From the NCBI GenBank assembly GCA_015231885.1, contig JADGAT010000022.1, positions 1 through 57,844 of the forward strand: 57,844 nt of DNA, in the 5' to 3' direction. Shown one piece after another: positions 40,672-49,806 of the stretch. A model generated the notes under the pieces. The model had not been told where the DNA came from. It did not search any database and saw only the letters and a program-made list of their open reading frames with translations. A program made the position numbers and the translations under genes. This DNA comes from SAR324 cluster bacterium. GTDB lineage: Bacteria > SAR324 > NAC60-12. Numbering within the stretch: position 1 is the stretch's first letter; each line of letters opens with the position of its first letter.

Positions 40672-41127
40672 ATGGGGTTCATGAATTTCTGCAAAAAACT
40701 GTTGCCCGCCTCTATTTCTCCAGAGAAGCAATATGGTTATGCTATTGTAGCCGCAATGGCGCTTGTCGCCTCTGCCGATGGGGTTTTGGAAGAAGAAGAA
40801 GCCGAGACCGCTATTAAGGTCATTGACAATACAAAAGAAATTAAAAAACACCTCACTACTGAAGAGGCCCATAAAGCCTTTCTTCTTTATACCACGGAGC
40901 TGATGCAGAGTGTGAACACAGAAAAAACTCGATTTGATATAGCTGTTGATATTCTACTGCAAAAAATCCCTAATGTGGAAAAAGAAGAATGGAAGCACAA
41001 TATCATTCAAATTGCCGAAAATATGGCAGAGTCGGATGGATTTGTTCATGAAGAAGAAAAAAAAATGATTGAAAAAATTTCTGCAGCATTGTGGCAGAGT
41101 TATAAATCATACCACCCAGGTATCTAG
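40672..41127 (+). CDS. TerB-like protein
   Basis: A 151-residue, all-helical cytoplasmic protein with the TerB/DjlA-N pattern: an acidic helix-turn motif MALVASADGVLEEEEAETA, repeated as IAENMAESDGFVHEEEKKMIEKI in the second half. In the family these acidic loops can bind metal ions. Tellurite resistance is historical naming; most members are of unknown role, often in membrane-associated stress or signalling clusters. AAAGGAGAAACG upstream of the ATG is a strong ribosome site. It sits 13 bases after the MFS-sensor gene and 33 before a solute-binding protein gene, suggesting co-expression. Confidence 0.85.
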   Translation: MGFMNFCKKLLPASISPEKQYGYAIVAAMALVASADGVLEEEEAETAIKVIDNTKEIKKHLTTEEAHKAFLLYTTELMQSVNTEKTRFDIAVDILLQKIPNVEKEEWKHNIIQIAENMAESDGFVHEEEKKMIEKISAALWQSYKSYHPGI

Positions 41128-41160
41128 AGGATCTAGTCACCAATTCAAGAAAGATATATT

Positions 41161-42315
41161 ATGAAAAGAATTTTATGTTATCTTGTAATAATCGCTGCTG
41201 TGTTACTCTCTTTTTCCACTTCAGCGGCAGCACAAGAAGATAAAAGCATCGCCCCTGTAAAAAATAACGGCAAAAAGTGGCGTATGGCTTACTACCAAGG
41301 AGGGCCCTACATTGATTATCAAACCATTCTCAAAGCTGTGATGACCGGTTTCATGAACATTGGCTGGATTGAGAAAACAGCATATCCTAAAAGTGAGGAC
41401 TCTGCTGAAACAACAAAGTTGTGGGCATGGATGACAAAGAATTTAAAAAGTGACTACATTGAACTGGTCCCAGATGCCTATTATGATGCCAATTGGAAAA
41501 AAGAACTCCGACCCATCACAAAATCAACCGCCATTGAACGGTTGAATAAAAAAGATATTGATCTCATGCTGGCTTTTGGAACATGGGCTGGTTTGGATTT
41601 AGCAAACAATGAGCATTCTGTCCCGACGGAAGTTATTTCAGCAAGCGATCCTCTGGGAGCCGGTATCGTAAAAGGTGTTGAAACGTCAGGTTATGATCAC
41701 ATCCATGCCAAAATTGAGCTCAGACGTTACGAAAGGCAAGTGCAACTCTTTCATGACATCATTGGTTTTGAAAAATTAGGGGTTGTTTATGAAAATACTG
41801 ATGAAGGAAAAACTTATGCGGCCATTAAACAAATAGAATCTGTTGCGGCAGAGCGTGGGTTTGAAATCATTCGTTGTTTTGCCCCATTTTCTGGAATTCC
41901 TGATGCCGATGCAGAAAAAAAAGTTCTGGCCTGTCATAATGAACTCGCGCCACAAATCGGTGCTTTGTACATTACCACACACCGAGGGGTTAGCTTAAAA
42001 GCGATGCCCAAACTGTTGGCTCCGCTCAATAAAAACAAGATTCCTACTTTTTCTCAATCGGGGTCCAAGGAAGTGCAGCATGGAGTGCTGCTCAGCATTG
42101 CACAGGCTGGATATAAATATGCTGGTGAATTCCATGCCAAAACCATCGCCAAAGTATTCAATGGAAGCAAACCTGGTGAATTGAGCCAGATATTTGAAAG
42201 TCCACCAAAAATTGCAATCAACTTGAAGGCTGCGGAAATCGTTGGATATGACCCTCCTATTGATATTTTAGGAGTAGCCGATGAAATTTATCAAGAGATT
42301 GATGTTGCTCAATAG
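41161..42315 (+). CDS. ABC-type substrate-binding protein (ABC_sub_bind/TrpX-like)
   Basis: A 384-residue exported protein with signal peptide (about 1-24, ending SAAAQ). The body has two Rossmann-like lobes: RMAYYQGGPYIDYQTILKAV at the start, IDLMLAFGTWAGLDLAN, then VISASDPLGAGIVKGVETSG, FEKLGVVYENTDEGKTYAAI and LYITTHRGVSL, matching the BMP/TrpX-like type I binding proteins. No permease or ATPase is encoded nearby; it lies between the TerB-like gene and ddl. It might work with the MFS-sensor protein encoded two genes upstream or with a remote transporter. The ligand cannot be read from the sequence. Confidence 0.85.
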   Translation: MKRILCYLVIIAAVLLSFSTSAAAQEDKSIAPVKNNGKKWRMAYYQGGPYIDYQTILKAVMTGFMNIGWIEKTAYPKSEDSAETTKLWAWMTKNLKSDYIELVPDAYYDANWKKELRPITKSTAIERLNKKDIDLMLAFGTWAGLDLANNEHSVPTEVISASDPLGAGIVKGVETSGYDHIHAKIELRRYERQVQLFHDIIGFEKLGVVYENTDEGKTYAAIKQIESVAAERGFEIIRCFAPFSGIPDADAEKKVLACHNELAPQIGALYITTHRGVSLKAMPKLLAPLNKNKIPTFSQSGSKEVQHGVLLSIAQAGYKYAGEFHAKTIAKVFNGSKPGELSQIFESPPKIAINLKAAEIVGYDPPIDILGVADEIYQEIDVAQ

Positions 42316-42339
42316 ACGAGCCTATCATAGAAAAAGTTG

Positions 42340-43425
42340 ATGATACCTTCCAGTAAAAAGAAAATTGGGCTGATTTGCGGTGGCCAGAGTTTAGAGCATG
42401 ACGTGGATCTTTTTGCGCTCAAGGAGGTGGAAGCTGCTTTCGACTGTGATCCGTATGAAACCCTAGTACTGGGAATTGACAGGTCAGGAAGCTGGCACTT
42501 TGGACACCATAGTGGGGAGCTGCTCATTGATGTGAACAATCGTCAGCAGTTGAACCTGTCGGCACCTATCGTTTTTCCTACCTCCCAGGGAAAATTGATT
42601 GCACGTGACACAGGACAATGCCTGGCACAAGCAGACCTTTTCTTTTCTCTGGCAGATGATCCCATCCAGGCATTTCTTCGCTCCTTAGATGTTCCCTATA
42701 TTGGTTCGGATATCTACGGAACATCCATTGGCCGTGATAAAGACGTTACCAAGCGATTACTGAGGGATCATGGTTTTCCGACCATTCCCTACCTGGTTCT
42801 TCGTTCTCGCCAAACCATTTCTTTTCAAGAAATCAAACAACAACTGGGTACCCCTTTGTTTATCAAGCCATGCCGATTGGGGTCTTCCATAGGGATTCAC
42901 AAAGTAGAAGCAGAAGCACAATTCGATAGAGCTCTGGTAGATGCTTTCCAGTACGATCGCAAAGTCATTGTGGAACAGGCCATCCAAGGCAGAGAAATTG
43001 AATGCGCGGTGCTTGGCAATGACAACCCGGTTGCCTCTAAGGCATTGGGAGAAATTATCAATCTGAAAAATTTTTTTACATTTGAAGCCAAATATCTCAA
43101 TGAAAACGAAGGACAATTGAAGATCCCAGCAGAATTGGATGAGCATCTTGCACAACAAATACGAGACACCGCCGTTGCGGCATTCACTCTACTGGAATGT
43201 GAAGGACTGGCCCGCGTGGATTTCTTTTTAAGACCCGACAATAGTTTTATCATCCTTGAAATCAATACTTCTCCTGGTCTGGCAAAGGGACTGATGTACC
43301 CTAGTCTGTGGGAAGCGTCTAATGTTTCCTATAGCGAGTTATTGGACAAATTGGTCAACTTGGGAATAGAGCGCTACGACCAGGAAAAACAACTCAAAAC
43401 GTCTCCCAATGGAGCAGCTTTCTAA
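42340..43425 (+). CDS. ddl: D-alanine--D-alanine ligase
   Basis: About 361 residues, an ATP-grasp ligase that joins two D-Ala molecules for peptidoglycan precursors. Features: KIGLICGGQSLEHDVDLFAL at the N-terminus (family GGxSxEH), YIGSDIYGTSIGRDKDVTK, PLFIKPCRLGSSIGIHKV (ATP-binding loop), EQAIQGREIECAVLG, FEAKYLNENEGQL (the omega-loop region of longer DdlA-type enzymes), ARVDFFLRPDN and the metal-binding ILEINTSPGL. ATG at 42340 is preferred over the in-frame TTG three bases earlier. It overlaps the phosphopantetheinyl transferase gene by 17 bases. N-terminal VDLF, where VS is usual, is a minor variation. Confidence 0.92.
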   Translation: MIPSSKKKIGLICGGQSLEHDVDLFALKEVEAAFDCDPYETLVLGIDRSGSWHFGHHSGELLIDVNNRQQLNLSAPIVFPTSQGKLIARDTGQCLAQADLFFSLADDPIQAFLRSLDVPYIGSDIYGTSIGRDKDVTKRLLRDHGFPTIPYLVLRSRQTISFQEIKQQLGTPLFIKPCRLGSSIGIHKVEAEAQFDRALVDAFQYDRKVIVEQAIQGREIECAVLGNDNPVASKALGEIINLKNFFTFEAKYLNENEGQLKIPAELDEHLAQQIRDTAVAAFTLLECEGLARVDFFLRPDNSFIILEINTSPGLAKGLMYPSLWEASNVSYSELLDKLVNLGIERYDQEKQLKTSPNGAAF

Positions 43426-44179
43426 AAATGAAATCCATCTTTGGTTTGTGTTTCCTGATGAAATTCAGGACACGACTCTGCTTTCTGAATACCAGCAAGT
43501 CCTGAGTCCAGAAGAAAAGCAACAATGGCAGAGATTCCATTTTGAAAAACACCGTCATCTTTATCTGGTTGCCAGAGCATTGGTACGTGCTATCCTATCC
43601 CGCTATACCGCCATCCCTCCAAAACTTTTAGAGTTTTCTAAGAACAAATACGGCAAACCGGAACTGATGGTTCCTGACAGCACAATTTCTCTTTGCTTTA
43701 ATCTTTCTCATACGGAAGGACTGATTATTTTGGGGGTTACGCTGAACCAAAAGATAGGAGTTGATGTGGAGGACACTGAGCGAAAGAACATTTCAGCCTT
43801 AGAACTAAAAAAGTTTTTTTCTTCTCAGGAATTTGATGATTTACAGAATCTCTCAGGGAAGGAACAAGGCATTCGTTTTTTTGACTACTGGACACTGAAG
43901 GAATCCTACATTAAAGCATGTGGGATGGGATTGTCTTTGCCTTTAGATCAGTTTAGCTTTCATATTTCAGGCAAAGGATCTCTGCAGATTTCATTTGCAC
44001 CTGCACTGCATGACGATCCAAGAAGATGGCAATTCTGGCTTCTTGCCCCAACCGTGCAGCACAGAGCCGCATTGTCTCTTCAGAGTGACCCGGGAACCGA
44101 ATATAAGCTATTGATCCGAAAAGCCACTCCTCTCAACAGTGAACAACCTTTCTCGTGTCCCATATTGAACACCTCTTAA
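43409..44179 (+). CDS. 4'-phosphopantetheinyl transferase, Sfp type
   Basis: A 256-residue two-lobe enzyme that moves phosphopantetheine from CoA to a serine of carrier proteins. Motifs: NKYGKPEL, FNLSHTEGLIILGV, GVDVEDTER (metal-binding Asp/Glu) and FFDYWTLKESYIKACGMGLSLPL (the WxxKEAxxKxxG helix). This length and motif set are those of Sfp/PPTase_1 proteins rather than the short AcpS type. Such enzymes often serve polyketide, peptide or lysine pathways, but no carrier protein gene is in this window. The start lies within the end of ddl, so translation is probably coupled. Confidence 0.92.
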   Translation: MEQLSKNEIHLWFVFPDEIQDTTLLSEYQQVLSPEEKQQWQRFHFEKHRHLYLVARALVRAILSRYTAIPPKLLEFSKNKYGKPELMVPDSTISLCFNLSHTEGLIILGVTLNQKIGVDVEDTERKNISALELKKFFSSQEFDDLQNLSGKEQGIRFFDYWTLKESYIKACGMGLSLPLDQFSFHISGKGSLQISFAPALHDDPRRWQFWLLAPTVQHRAALSLQSDPGTEYKLLIRKATPLNSEQPFSCPILNTS

Positions 44180-44217
44180 TTTACAAATCATCGGGATAAT
44201 ATTCACATGAATGCGAA

Positions 44218-45387
44218 TTAAATAATGATTTTTTGAATGCGTTCTATCGTCCAGAATATCCCAATCATCCCAATCAGCAAGGAAAACGGGATTTTCACTC
44301 TTGCATTATGCCATGGATATCTGTGGCTCCATCCAAGCACAAAAAAGGCAAACAAGATCACCACAACCTGCCCAAATTCGACACCCAGGTTGAATCCCAT
44401 CAGGGCTGTTAAATAATCATTTTGGGGCAATCCAAGCCCATGTAGGACTTCAGCAAATCCAAGTCCATGCAATAACCCAAAACCAAAGATCACCAATGAG
44501 CGCCTGAGTTTTAACTTTTGGGTTACAATATTTTCAAGAGCAATAAATACAATTGATAGAGAGATTAACGGCTCAACAAGAGTTGCGGGAAGGAAAAAAA
44601 CATCATAGATCGAAAGAGCCAGTGTAATCGAATGAGCGAGAGTAAACAGAGCGGTTTGCCAAAGGAGTGAGGGTAAGGCAGTGTGAAATAAAAAGAGGCC
44701 TAACACAAATAAAATATGATCCGCTCCTTTGGGAACAATATGTTCAAAACCTAACAGAACATAAGACCATGCTATTTTGAAAAAATGATTTGAAACATCA
44801 TCATTTGCTCCTGTAAGTGGAATCGATGGACTCCACTTGGCAGCTGACACAAGTCGATGATCATTTTGTACAATTCCCAAAGACACTTCACCCAAGCTCT
44901 CAGGAAATCGAAATTTTAAGGAATGGGTGGATTCTGGCAAGTGTCCCTCAAGAACAACAGAGGACACCATGTGTTGATCTTTTTGTTGTATTCGAGCGAG
45001 TGCTTTTTGCACACGTCCAACGGTCAAAAATAAAACTTTTTCAATGGGAATGGATCGCCCTTGATCACTTTGAAGTGAGAATTGTTCTAAAAACCGGGCT
45101 TCCGCTGCATTCAGGTGTGCAGCAATGTCCTTTTCTCCCATTTGAGCCAGTTTTTGCAGATCTTGCTTGTCAGAAATATTAAATTCCTCTGCAGCAAAAT
45201 TAAAGATATCTGATAAAATCTTGAGTTCATATTTTCCATTGGCATAAATATTGATCTTCGCTTCTGTTACACCCAATCCGTGCCCAAGAAGCATAACTGG
45301 AAATAGGAACAACCCTGCAAGCCCGAGACAAAACATGATCTTTGGCCAGAAGCATTTGGAAACGATGAGGTTTCTGTTAACTGTCAT
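44218..45387 (-). CDS. HupE/UreJ-like membrane protein
   Basis: About 389 residues. An N-terminal signal-like segment (FCLGLAGLFLFPVMLLGHG) precedes a periplasmic domain (40-220). About six helices at the C-terminus carry the HupE/UreJ_2 signature: GFEHIVPKGADHILFVLGLFLF, LFTLAHSITLALS, SIVFIALENI, FGFGLLHGLGFAEVL and GFNLGVEFGQVVVI. Relatives are linked to nickel or cobalt uptake and hydrogenase/urease clusters, but many copies are unassigned. The start at 45387 has AAGGA five bases upstream; the ATG at 45390 is equivalent. The frame stays open further upstream to 45558, but that part is translated MITE copy 4 sequence and should not be taken as protein. Confidence 0.87.
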   Translation of the reverse strand: MTVNRNLIVSKCFWPKIMFCLGLAGLFLFPVMLLGHGLGVTEAKINIYANGKYELKILSDIFNFAAEEFNISDKQDLQKLAQMGEKDIAAHLNAAEARFLEQFSLQSDQGRSIPIEKVLFLTVGRVQKALARIQQKDQHMVSSVVLEGHLPESTHSLKFRFPESLGEVSLGIVQNDHRLVSAAKWSPSIPLTGANDDVSNHFFKIAWSYVLLGFEHIVPKGADHILFVLGLFLFHTALPSLLWQTALFTLAHSITLALSIYDVFFLPATLVEPLISLSIVFIALENIVTQKLKLRRSLVIFGFGLLHGLGFAEVLHGLGLPQNDYLTALMGFNLGVEFGQVVVILFAFFVLGWSHRYPWHNARVKIPFSLLIGMIGIFWTIERIQKIII

Positions 45388-45481
45388 CATGGTCCTTACA
45401 GTCATATTATCAGGTAAGCTTCCAGTATTGACATGCGAACTCATTTTAACCAAATCACTTCCAAAATGCAGGAAAACATGC

Positions 45482-45643
45482 TTAGGAATGCTCAAACAAT
45501 AACTTAGCAAATCTACTTGTCTTTTCATCGATCTTCGGCGTTGTTTTACCAGTGACATAGCAAGCTATGCGCCCGATAAAACGCCTTGAACCTCGATGAA
45601 AATCCTGCGTAACTTTCACATGTTATTATTTTAGCCTTCCTTA
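45482..45643 (-). repeat. MITE-like palindromic element, copy 4
   Basis: Fourth copy, inverted, between the HupE-like gene and the YHYH lipoprotein gene, both on the minus strand. Both ends are well kept: TTAGGAATGCTCAAACAATA at 45482 and, on the other strand, TTAAGGAAGGCTAAAATAAT at 45643. TA is found at each border. It lies about 90 bases before the true HupE start and supplies an apparent 26-codon N-terminal extension that includes the peptide SYCLSIP, also seen in the false frame across copy 1. Confidence 0.9.
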
Positions 45644-45678
45644 AGAGAAAGTTGAAGCTGTCGATCTGCCCTGATTGG

Positions 45679-47583
45679 TTAATTGGAAATATACTGACGG
45701 AGCCCCACATATCTATTCATCTGTCCCGCTTCGGCCCAAAATTCAGGGATATTGTTGATGCTCCCTTTCCAGGCTCCCTTCATCAGAATATGCAAAGTAT
45801 AATTCACTGTATCATTGAGGACACTACTACTTGCTGAATGTGCATGATAATGATAACCATAACTCCCATGCTCATGGCCTCCAAAATTATCTAGTTCATC
45901 ACCATACCCGTCCATCGTACTATAAGCTGTTTCGTATTTTCCGTATAAGGCAATTCCATCCATTCCGAACCCAATCAAGGGAGGATGGGAGTTTCCAGCA
46001 TAGTCGGAAATATTGTATAAATTCAAACCATTGCCTGTCGCCCCATGTCCATCCGCATGCCAGTGCAACCCCATCCCTCGGCCTACGTGAAGTCCCATAT
46101 TGGCGATTTCAGCTTTTTTTTGAGTAGAAGTCAGGGTATTATTGAGTGGAGGATAAATGACCACCCCATCGATAGCAATCCCAATGTAACTAATACTTGC
46201 ATAATTATAGACCGTATAATTTGTTTCATTGACATCATCAGCCAGGGAATTTGTCATGATATTTTCCGTAAGGTTACTCACGTGTCCATAATTTTTTAAG
46301 GGAATTTTTAAAGTATAGGTTTGCAGGATGGCATCACGAGTGACTTGTTGCGTGTCATAAGACGGCGTAGTTCCATCTCCAGGAGGGGTTGGAACATCCA
46401 ACAATCGGTTGGGTTTGTCGGAAATAGAATAAAGCTGGACAACCATGAAAGGGTGCTTTACATCGGAATCGTCTGATTCATTGGTAAAAAAGACATAAGG
46501 TGCCGTATTTTGATCAATCTGACCGTTTACAATCGTTGCTCCTTTTAATTTTGTATTCAATAAACCATTTCTAAAAGCAAGATAGAGGGCCGGATCATAA
46601 CGCAGTGATTCGCCCTCATTTTCCAGATCGATCTTGATTTGATCAAGCATTGTTTCTGCTGCCGAACTTGTGCCTGAATCACTCCCACGGGCAGACACCT
46701 GTGCCTGGTATTTTGAATGGATGTCCTCAGATGTTTTATTTCCCGATAAATTATGATTTGAGTAACTTTGCACGGTACTGGTCGTCCAGAAGACTCGATT
46801 GTTGGTCGCAAAAGCCGTATTACTAGGATTGAAGTCACTAGGGACACTCAAATCAACCCCTGAATTCAATAAAGAAATGCTGGAACTGGGGCTGTTTAAT
46901 ATAAAATTCATTCCATCAATAGCGACGGAAGATAAAGTAAAACTGCTATCTTCATTATAAGTATTACTACTTGTATTGAATTTATATCGTTTTACTGCCG
47001 TCATCGTATTACCTGCTGTATCAAAGGTAAAACAAAGATAAGCGGAATTGGAATCTCTGTCATATCCCCAAGTATTGCGCATGATCAGTCTATTCGTAGC
47101 AGAATCATAATCGACTGAATAAATAGAATGTTTTTCAGAGTCCAAACGGTAACAGGAAGCAGAGCTGTCTTCGATCAGTTGGAATGTCTTTAGCATCAAA
47201 TCGTCATAGGTGGATAAAGAAGCGCTCAACTCGATCTCATAGCTACTATTAGTAGCCATATACAAGCCATTGTATTGAATTAAGACCCGATCTCTATTTG
47301 CCACGCTTGATTTGCTGGTAGGTGTCAAAGACAATGATCGCGTCAAGATCGTTTCATAATTCGCTGGTACTGGTACTGAAGATGATGTACTATCCGAAGA
47401 AGAGGCCGGAAGTGTCGTTGTGGTGCTGGTGCTAGTTGTCGTAGTACTGGTATCCGCATTATCCGTACCCCCTCCTCCACCACCTCCGCAGGCAGGGATT
47501 ATAAAGATCAAAGTGGTCGAAAAGAAGATCAAAACAATCAATAAGTGACTTGGCAATAATGCTTTGGCTGCTAATAATTTCAT
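45679..47583 (-). CDS. YHYH-domain lipoprotein
   Basis: About 634 residues from the ATG at 47583, preceded by GGAAAGGAAA; an upstream in-frame ATG at 47661 is less likely. The N-terminus is a lipoprotein signal with Cys 32 (IIPAC), then a run of glycines and a Thr/Ser-rich low-complexity linker (about 35-80). The middle is beta-rich and unrecognised. The C-terminus carries the YHYH domain: GRGMGLHWHADGHGA, GFGMDGIALYGKYE and HEHGSYGYHYHAHSAS (near 578). The dense histidines suggest metal binding; family function is unknown. It is transcribed toward MITE copy 4 and the HupE-like gene and follows the DUF4105 gene by about 160 bases. Confidence 0.88.
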   Translation of the reverse strand: MKLLAAKALLPSHLLIVLIFFSTTLIFIIPACGGGGGGGTDNADTSTTTTSTSTTTTLPASSSDSTSSSVPVPANYETILTRSLSLTPTSKSSVANRDRVLIQYNGLYMATNSSYEIELSASLSTYDDLMLKTFQLIEDSSASCYRLDSEKHSIYSVDYDSATNRLIMRNTWGYDRDSNSAYLCFTFDTAGNTMTAVKRYKFNTSSNTYNEDSSFTLSSVAIDGMNFILNSPSSSISLLNSGVDLSVPSDFNPSNTAFATNNRVFWTTSTVQSYSNHNLSGNKTSEDIHSKYQAQVSARGSDSGTSSAAETMLDQIKIDLENEGESLRYDPALYLAFRNGLLNTKLKGATIVNGQIDQNTAPYVFFTNESDDSDVKHPFMVVQLYSISDKPNRLLDVPTPPGDGTTPSYDTQQVTRDAILQTYTLKIPLKNYGHVSNLTENIMTNSLADDVNETNYTVYNYASISYIGIAIDGVVIYPPLNNTLTSTQKKAEIANMGLHVGRGMGLHWHADGHGATGNGLNLYNISDYAGNSHPPLIGFGMDGIALYGKYETAYSTMDGYGDELDNFGGHEHGSYGYHYHAHSASSSVLNDTVNYTLHILMKGAWKGSINNIPEFWAEAGQMNRYVGLRQYISN

Positions 47584-47744
47584 TTTTTCCTTTCCATATA
47601 ATTGACAGGTATTTCCTTCAGAAGCAACAGGGTCAGTCGGTTCTGATGCAAAAAATATCATAAAAGTTAATCTTCTTCAATTTCAACCCTCAATAAAATC
47701 AAGGCTAAAACAGTTGCCTGATTCATCATCCGTCAATCCGCAAA

Positions 47745-49685
47745 TCACCAGTAGTAATTGAGGACCACACCAGCTTCTGTAGCCTGGTGATGATCCACTT
47801 CCAGGCGCATGTCCCATTGCTTGCTGAGGGTGAAGCGATGGTGCCACTGGACTTGATTTTCAGTAAAATGCTCTTTTGTTCTTGCCCCTAAATAGTTCCA
47901 GCGCAGCCCAAATTTCCAGAGATCCGTGGGTGTCAGGATCATTCCTGCAGACGAGCCTATTCCTGCCGCATAATCCTGTTCAAAACGGTCTGCTACTTTC
48001 AAAAATGCTGTAGCAAAGGCAAAGTAATTTCCCGGCCATGTTGGAAAAGCATAGGCTTTTCCCATTCCTCCGGTAATGTTCCAGACAGGACAATTGTGAC
48101 ATTTCAAATCACGGGGTTCCAGAGAACCCTTCACTTGCCAGGACCATGCTGACGGAAGAGGAGAATCGACGGGCGAAATTTCAAGAGACTGCAAATCAAA
48201 AAAATTGAAACGATGCAGATGCACACCCTTGTCATTGATACGAATCCGCAAATCCAGTGTGGTTAAATTTGTGTTTGGCACATGCCCGGCTTCTCGTCCA
48301 AGCAAATCATGAAAAGAAGTCCAGGCCCCCAATTCCAGAGAATTATCCTGAGTTGAATTATATACCGCCCCCATCCTAAAACGGGTGGTGGGTGAGCCGG
48401 CTGTTGGAGGGGCAGGAGACGCAATACGGTTCTTTTTATAAGAAACAATCGGAAGCTGACTGCGAAGCAGCAGCAGCTTTTGCTTTTGCTGGGGAGACAG
48501 CAGCGTGTCGTCTTTAGAGAGGAGATATTGGTTGTAGTCAATCAAGGTATCCAAAATTTGTGCTCTCTCCACATCAGGCACATGGGCAAAGCTGGAAGAA
48601 TGCATCAGAGGGACATCGTTTATTATTTTTGAAAACCAATCTTTCTGAACCGTGTTCAATAACGCCATTTTTTGCTGCAGGCGCCGCTGTCTTGATGGAA
48701 TCAGGCGAATGGACTGCACGAGAGGTTTTCCATTGTTCTCAATCTCTTCGAGACGATAAAATACGTTCAAAGGGATGATCCAAAGGGCAAAGGTTGGATT
48801 TACTTTTTCTTCATCCCAGGCCATCTCCAGCAGCTCGGCCATACGGTAAGCACAATTATCCAGAAAAAAATAGTACTCAAAATCGACAAGCTGCAATAAC
48901 TCCCAGGTGTGATAAATGATGCGACGCCGCTGTTGTTCATCGAAATTCAGCACATACTCCCACAAATCCCGTAGTTCGGTTTCTCCATAAACATGGTTGT
49001 AATTATAAAACCTTTCATCGGAAAACCGTCCAACATAGCCACCAAATAACCCTTTGAAAGCATAGGTTATCGGACTGTCTTCTGAACGGACCAATGCTCC
49101 AAAATTGAAAGTAGGACTCAATAAAAAATGACCAAAAATATTTCCTTCCAAGTTAAACTTTAGTAAGATATGGCCATAAATCGATGCAGGATTGCCCATG
49201 TAAGCCGAGGCAAAGACAACACTGATGGATTTGACATAAGACAGATTGGCCCAACGCTCAACAAGGGGGCAGTTTCTTTTTGGCAGCATCACTTTCGAGA
49301 AATCCAGTTGTGTTTTTAGCCATTCCAATCGGGCAATAAAACGGCACTGGGGATGTTGATTGGGGTCTTCTGTTTTTTTGCTGAAAAAGGATTGCAAGGT
49401 GGCCTGCAGCTCAGCCTCTGGATCCATGTGTCCCTGAGACGACAGAAAAAAAGACCGACTTTGGATATCACTGCGAGAAGACCATTGCCCGGGTGACTCT
49501 CCCGGGTGGTGATAATGCAGTAGCCGAAGCCAATAAGGATGTTGTGCCATTTGCTTTTTTGATGCTTCACGATATAATACGTCCCATCCTTCTGTTTCTA
49601 TGGCAATTGCACCAACAGAGAGCAGCCCAAAAAGCCAAACAAACAGAAAAATCAAATATTTTGAATAGTGAATAAGCACCGTCAC
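47745..49685 (-). CDS. DUF4105 (Lnb-like) exported protein
   Basis: A 646-residue protein with a signal peptide (about 1-28). The DUF4105/Lnb N-terminal type domain occupies about 150-300: VFASAYMGNPASIYGHILLKF (His in GH), FGGYVGRFSDERFYNYNHVY, and FEYYFFLDNCAYRMAELLEMAW (Cys in DNC), the pattern of a Cys-His thiol-enzyme-like fold. The last 200 residues are strand-rich and end ATEAGVVLNYYW, suggesting an outer-membrane barrel. Lnb relatives process lipoprotein N-termini, but this large fused form is not assigned. It is the first gene of a minus-strand run with the YHYH and HupE-like genes. Confidence 0.85.
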   Translation of the reverse strand: MTVLIHYSKYLIFLFVWLFGLLSVGAIAIETEGWDVLYREASKKQMAQHPYWLRLLHYHHPGESPGQWSSRSDIQSRSFFLSSQGHMDPEAELQATLQSFFSKKTEDPNQHPQCRFIARLEWLKTQLDFSKVMLPKRNCPLVERWANLSYVKSISVVFASAYMGNPASIYGHILLKFNLEGNIFGHFLLSPTFNFGALVRSEDSPITYAFKGLFGGYVGRFSDERFYNYNHVYGETELRDLWEYVLNFDEQQRRRIIYHTWELLQLVDFEYYFFLDNCAYRMAELLEMAWDEEKVNPTFALWIIPLNVFYRLEEIENNGKPLVQSIRLIPSRQRRLQQKMALLNTVQKDWFSKIINDVPLMHSSSFAHVPDVERAQILDTLIDYNQYLLSKDDTLLSPQQKQKLLLLRSQLPIVSYKKNRIASPAPPTAGSPTTRFRMGAVYNSTQDNSLELGAWTSFHDLLGREAGHVPNTNLTTLDLRIRINDKGVHLHRFNFFDLQSLEISPVDSPLPSAWSWQVKGSLEPRDLKCHNCPVWNITGGMGKAYAFPTWPGNYFAFATAFLKVADRFEQDYAAGIGSSAGMILTPTDLWKFGLRWNYLGARTKEHFTENQVQWHHRFTLSKQWDMRLEVDHHQATEAGVVLNYYW

Positions 49686-49806
49686 TCCATCTGAAATAAA
49701 AATCTACTTCCTATTTTCTCATGTTTTCTGTAAAGGATGAGGAGAAAGAAGTAATTTACAGAATATCTAAAAAATCACAATATCGGATACGATTGAGAGA
49801 TGACTT

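Noticed and set aside
45391..45558. N-terminal extension of the HupE-like protein
   Set aside because: It is mostly translated element sequence, and the ATG at 45387-45390 has its own ribosome site and a proper signal peptide.
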